A stretch of DNA of 6,904 nucleotides, from NCBI GenBank assembly GCA_002329665.1, contig DCTV01000076.1, positions 2,300-9,203 on the forward strand, in the 5' to 3' direction. Shown piece after piece: positions 5,018 through 6,904 of the stretch. A program made the position numbers and the translations under genes. Origin of the DNA: Christensenella sp. UBA1431. GTDB lineage: Bacteria > Bacillota > Clostridia > Christensenellales > UBA1431. A model generated the notes under the pieces. The model was given only the letters and a program-made list of their open reading frames with translations. It ran no database searches and was not told the DNA's origin. Position 1 is the first letter of the stretch; every line of letters starts with the position of its first letter.

Positions 5018-6904
5018 ATGGACATTCAAACGGTAAGCTACATTCTCATAGCGGTAGCGGCCGTAACGCTGTTGGTGGTTCTCGTATTCTACCTTGCTAT
5101 CCGAAAGCTAAAGGTTGAAAACAAGCGCATGGTAGAAATTTCGGGGTATATCCACGATGGAGCCATGGCTTACCTCAAACGCCAGTATAAAGTGCTGGCG
5201 GTTTTTGCGGCCGTGATGTTCGGGGTGCTGACCTTCCTTCCGGGTCTGGGCCTCAATACTGCCATATGCTTCCTGCTGGGCGGGTGCTTCTCGGTCGCGG
5301 CAGGTCACATAGGGATGATGGGAGCGACCAAGGCGAACGTGCGCACGGCGGCGGCGGCGCAGCGGAGCATGCAGGAGGCGCTGAGCGTGGCGTTCACGGG
5401 CGGGTCGCTCCTTGGCCTGAGCGTCGTGGGCCTGGGCGCGCTCGGCCTCGCGGTGCTGTACCTCGTATTCGGCGACGCGAACATCATAACGGGCTTCAGC
5501 CTGGGCGCGAGTTCCATCGCCCTGTTCTGCAGGGTGGGCGGCGGCATCTACACGAAAGCGGCGGACGTGGGCGCGGACCTGGTGGGCAAGGTGGAGGCGG
5601 GCATCCCCGAGGACGACCCGCGGAACCCCGCCGTCATAGCCGACAACGTGGGCGACAACGTAGGGGACGTCGCCGGCATGGGCGCGGACCTGTTCGAGTC
5701 CTACGTGGGCGCGATCCTTTCCGCCCTGCTGCTGGGCGTGTTGGCGGCGTCCGCAAACGGCGCGGTCTATACGCTGCTGGTGGTGGCCGCCGGCATCGTC
5801 GCCTCGCTTGTCGCGGTGCTGACGGTACGCTCGCTGAAGTCGAAGAAAGGGGCGCACGCCACGCTGCGCATCGGGACCTACCTGTCCTCAGCCCTGGCGG
5901 TCGCGGCGGCGGGGGTATTCTCGCATCTGATATTCAACAGCCTGGATTATTTCTGGCCTGTCGTCGGCGGCGTCGTGGCGGGCATGGTGATCGGCCAGGT
6001 GACGGAATACTATACGTCCAGCGAGCACAAACCGGTCAGGACGATCAGCGAGCAGTCCGAGACGGGGGCTGCGACCACGATATTGAGCGGATTCTCGGTC
6101 GGCCTCATGTCGACGGTGATCCCGATCCTCATCATCGCGGGCGCGCTGTACCTCGCTTTTTCCACCGGCGGCCTCTTCGGCGTGGCGCTGGCGGCGGTGG
6201 GCATGCTCTCCACGGTAGGCCTCACGGTGGCGGTGGACGCGTACGGTCCGATCGCCGACAACGCGGGCGGCATCGCCGAGATGTCCAACCTTCCGCCCGA
6301 AGTGCGCAAGGTGACCGACCACCTCGATTCGGTAGGGAACACGACCGCGGCCATCGCCAAGGGTTTTTCCATAGGCTCGGCCGCGCTCACGGCGCTGGCC
6401 CTGTTCACGTCCTACGCGAGCACGGCGGGCCTGGACACAGTCGACATCCTCGTCCCCAACGTGATGATAGGCGTGCTGGTGGGCGGCATGCTCGCGTTCT
6501 GGTTCAGCGCGCTGACCATCAACGCGGTGAGCCGCGCGGCCAACAAGATGATCGAGGAGGTGCGCAGGCAGTTCCGGGAGACGAAGGGGCTCATGGAGGG
6601 CCTCGCGACCCCCGACTATACGCGCTGCGTCGATATTTCCACGTCGGCCGCCCTCCGGGAAATGGTCGTCCCCGGCCTGCTGGCCATCGTGGCGCCCATC
6701 CTCACCGGGATCGTGCTCGGGCCGCAGGCCATAGCGGGGCTGCTGGTCGGCGCGACGGTCACGGGCGTGCTGATGGCGGTGATGATGGCCAACGCGGGCG
6801 GCGCGTGGGACAACGCGAAGAAGTACATCGAAACCGGTGCGATCGAAGGCCACGGCAAGGGTTCCCCGGCGCACGATGCCGCCGTTGTCGGCGATACCGT
6901 CGGC
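5018..6904 (+). CDS. hppA: Membrane-bound ion-translocating pyrophosphatase (3'-partial)
   Basis: This integral membrane pump hydrolyses cytoplasmic pyrophosphate to phosphate and exports Na+ or H+, so biosynthetic by-product energy is stored as an ion gradient. The frame is open to the window end: 629 residues are visible of the roughly 660-700 usual, with only the last segment and final helix missing. Features: an N-terminal membrane helix (about 7-28); the [13 protein letters not shown] loop; the substrate site DVGADLVGK (183-191), EDDPRNP and DNVGDNVGD (209-217); a second acidic loop [12 protein letters not shown] (407-418); and [14 protein letters not shown] (592-605). The visible end is DTVG (626-629). 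Ala444 in GNTTAA is the residue found in K+-dependent enzymes (Lys in K+-independent ones). Glu227 in ADLFES sits three after Asp224, the gate arrangement of Na+-pumping enzymes such as that of Thermotoga, though some H+ pumps share it. The ATG at 5018 has a strong ribosome binding site. Confidence 0.96.
   Translation, partial: MDIQTVSYILIAVAAVTLLVVLVFYLAIRKLKVENKRMVEISGYIHDGAMAYLKRQYKVLAVFAAVMFGVLTFLPGLGLNTAICFLLGGCFSVAAGHIGMMGATKANVRTAAAAQRSMQEALSVAFTGGSLLGLSVVGLGALGLAVLYLVFGDANIITGFSLGASSIALFCRVGGGIYTKAADVGADLVGKVEAGIPEDDPRNPAVIADNVGDNVGDVAGMGADLFESYVGAILSALLLGVLAASANGAVYTLLVVAAGIVASLVAVLTVRSLKSKKGAHATLRIGTYLSSALAVAAAGVFSHLIFNSLDYFWPVVGGVVAGMVIGQVTEYYTSSEHKPVRTISEQSETGAATTILSGFSVGLMSTVIPILIIAGALYLAFSTGGLFGVALAAVGMLSTVGLTVAVDAYGPIADNAGGIAEMSNLPPEVRKVTDHLDSVGNTTAAIAKGFSIGSAALTALALFTSYASTAGLDTVDILVPNVMIGVLVGGMLAFWFSALTINAVSRAANKMIEEVRRQFRETKGLMEGLATPDYTRCVDISTSAALREMVVPGLLAIVAPILTGIVLGPQAIAGLLVGATVTGVLMAVMMANAGGAWDNAKKYIETGAIEGHGKGSPAHDAAVVGDTVG

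Noticed and set aside
4803..5036. A 77-codon plus-strand frame overlapping the pyrophosphatase start
   Set aside because: Its start lies inside the promoter, upstream of the predicted transcription start. An internal ATG at 4878 has no ribosome binding site. The pyrophosphatase has the binding site and the conserved protein.
5888..6874. A 328-codon minus-strand frame opposite the pyrophosphatase
   Set aside because: It is rich in His, Arg and Ala, typical of the complement of a G+C-rich gene, while the plus frame encodes a well conserved membrane pyrophosphatase.

Overview
This is a GC-rich bacterial window (roughly 60% G+C or more by eye) that most resembles a high-GC anaerobic Firmicute of the Clostridia. 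The reasons are a YerB-like DUF3048 lipoprotein, a clostridial-type membrane pyrophosphatase, AGGAGG-like ribosome binding sites and two consensus vegetative promoters. The taxonomy is an inference from gene content only. The window holds four protein genes, two of them cut by the window edges, and two sizeable non-coding stretches.

Layout. (1) Positions 1-2066, plus strand: the 3' part of a large family-2 glycosyltransferase with an intact GT-A domain followed by a second, apparently degenerate GT-A-like domain. (2) Positions 2067-2547: a 481-base non-coding stretch between convergent genes. It is packed with perfect or near-perfect hairpins, including two copies (23 of 25 bases identical) of one hairpin 313 bases apart, and it looks like an interspersed palindromic repeat element. 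At its right end is a clear intrinsic terminator for the minus-strand operon. (3) Positions 4241-2548, minus strand: a two-gene operon. A monotopic phosphoglycosyl transferase, which starts glycan assembly on a polyprenyl-phosphate carrier, is followed 44 bases later by a secreted DUF3048/YerB-like lipoprotein. It is driven by a perfect TTGACA-17-TATAAT promoter. (4) Positions 4242-5017: a divergent intergenic region with the two promoters at its ends, two inverted repeats, and no gene I can support. (5) Positions 5018-6904, plus strand: a membrane-bound ion-pumping pyrophosphatase. It lacks only its C-terminus, which lies beyond the window, and it has its own perfect consensus promoter and a leader of about 188 nt.

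How the genes fit together. The left and middle genes suggest a cell-envelope or exopolysaccharide locus: an initiating sugar-phosphate transferase, a glycan-extending glycosyltransferase and a surface lipoprotein. The pyrophosphatase is a separate transcription unit for energy conservation. Its residues point to the K+-dependent, probably Na+-pumping, group. I found no CRISPR array, tRNA, rRNA, transposase or phage gene. The most unusual features are the hairpin-rich element, the glycosyltransferase whose second domain has lost its catalytic motifs, and the long untranslated leader of the pyrophosphatase.
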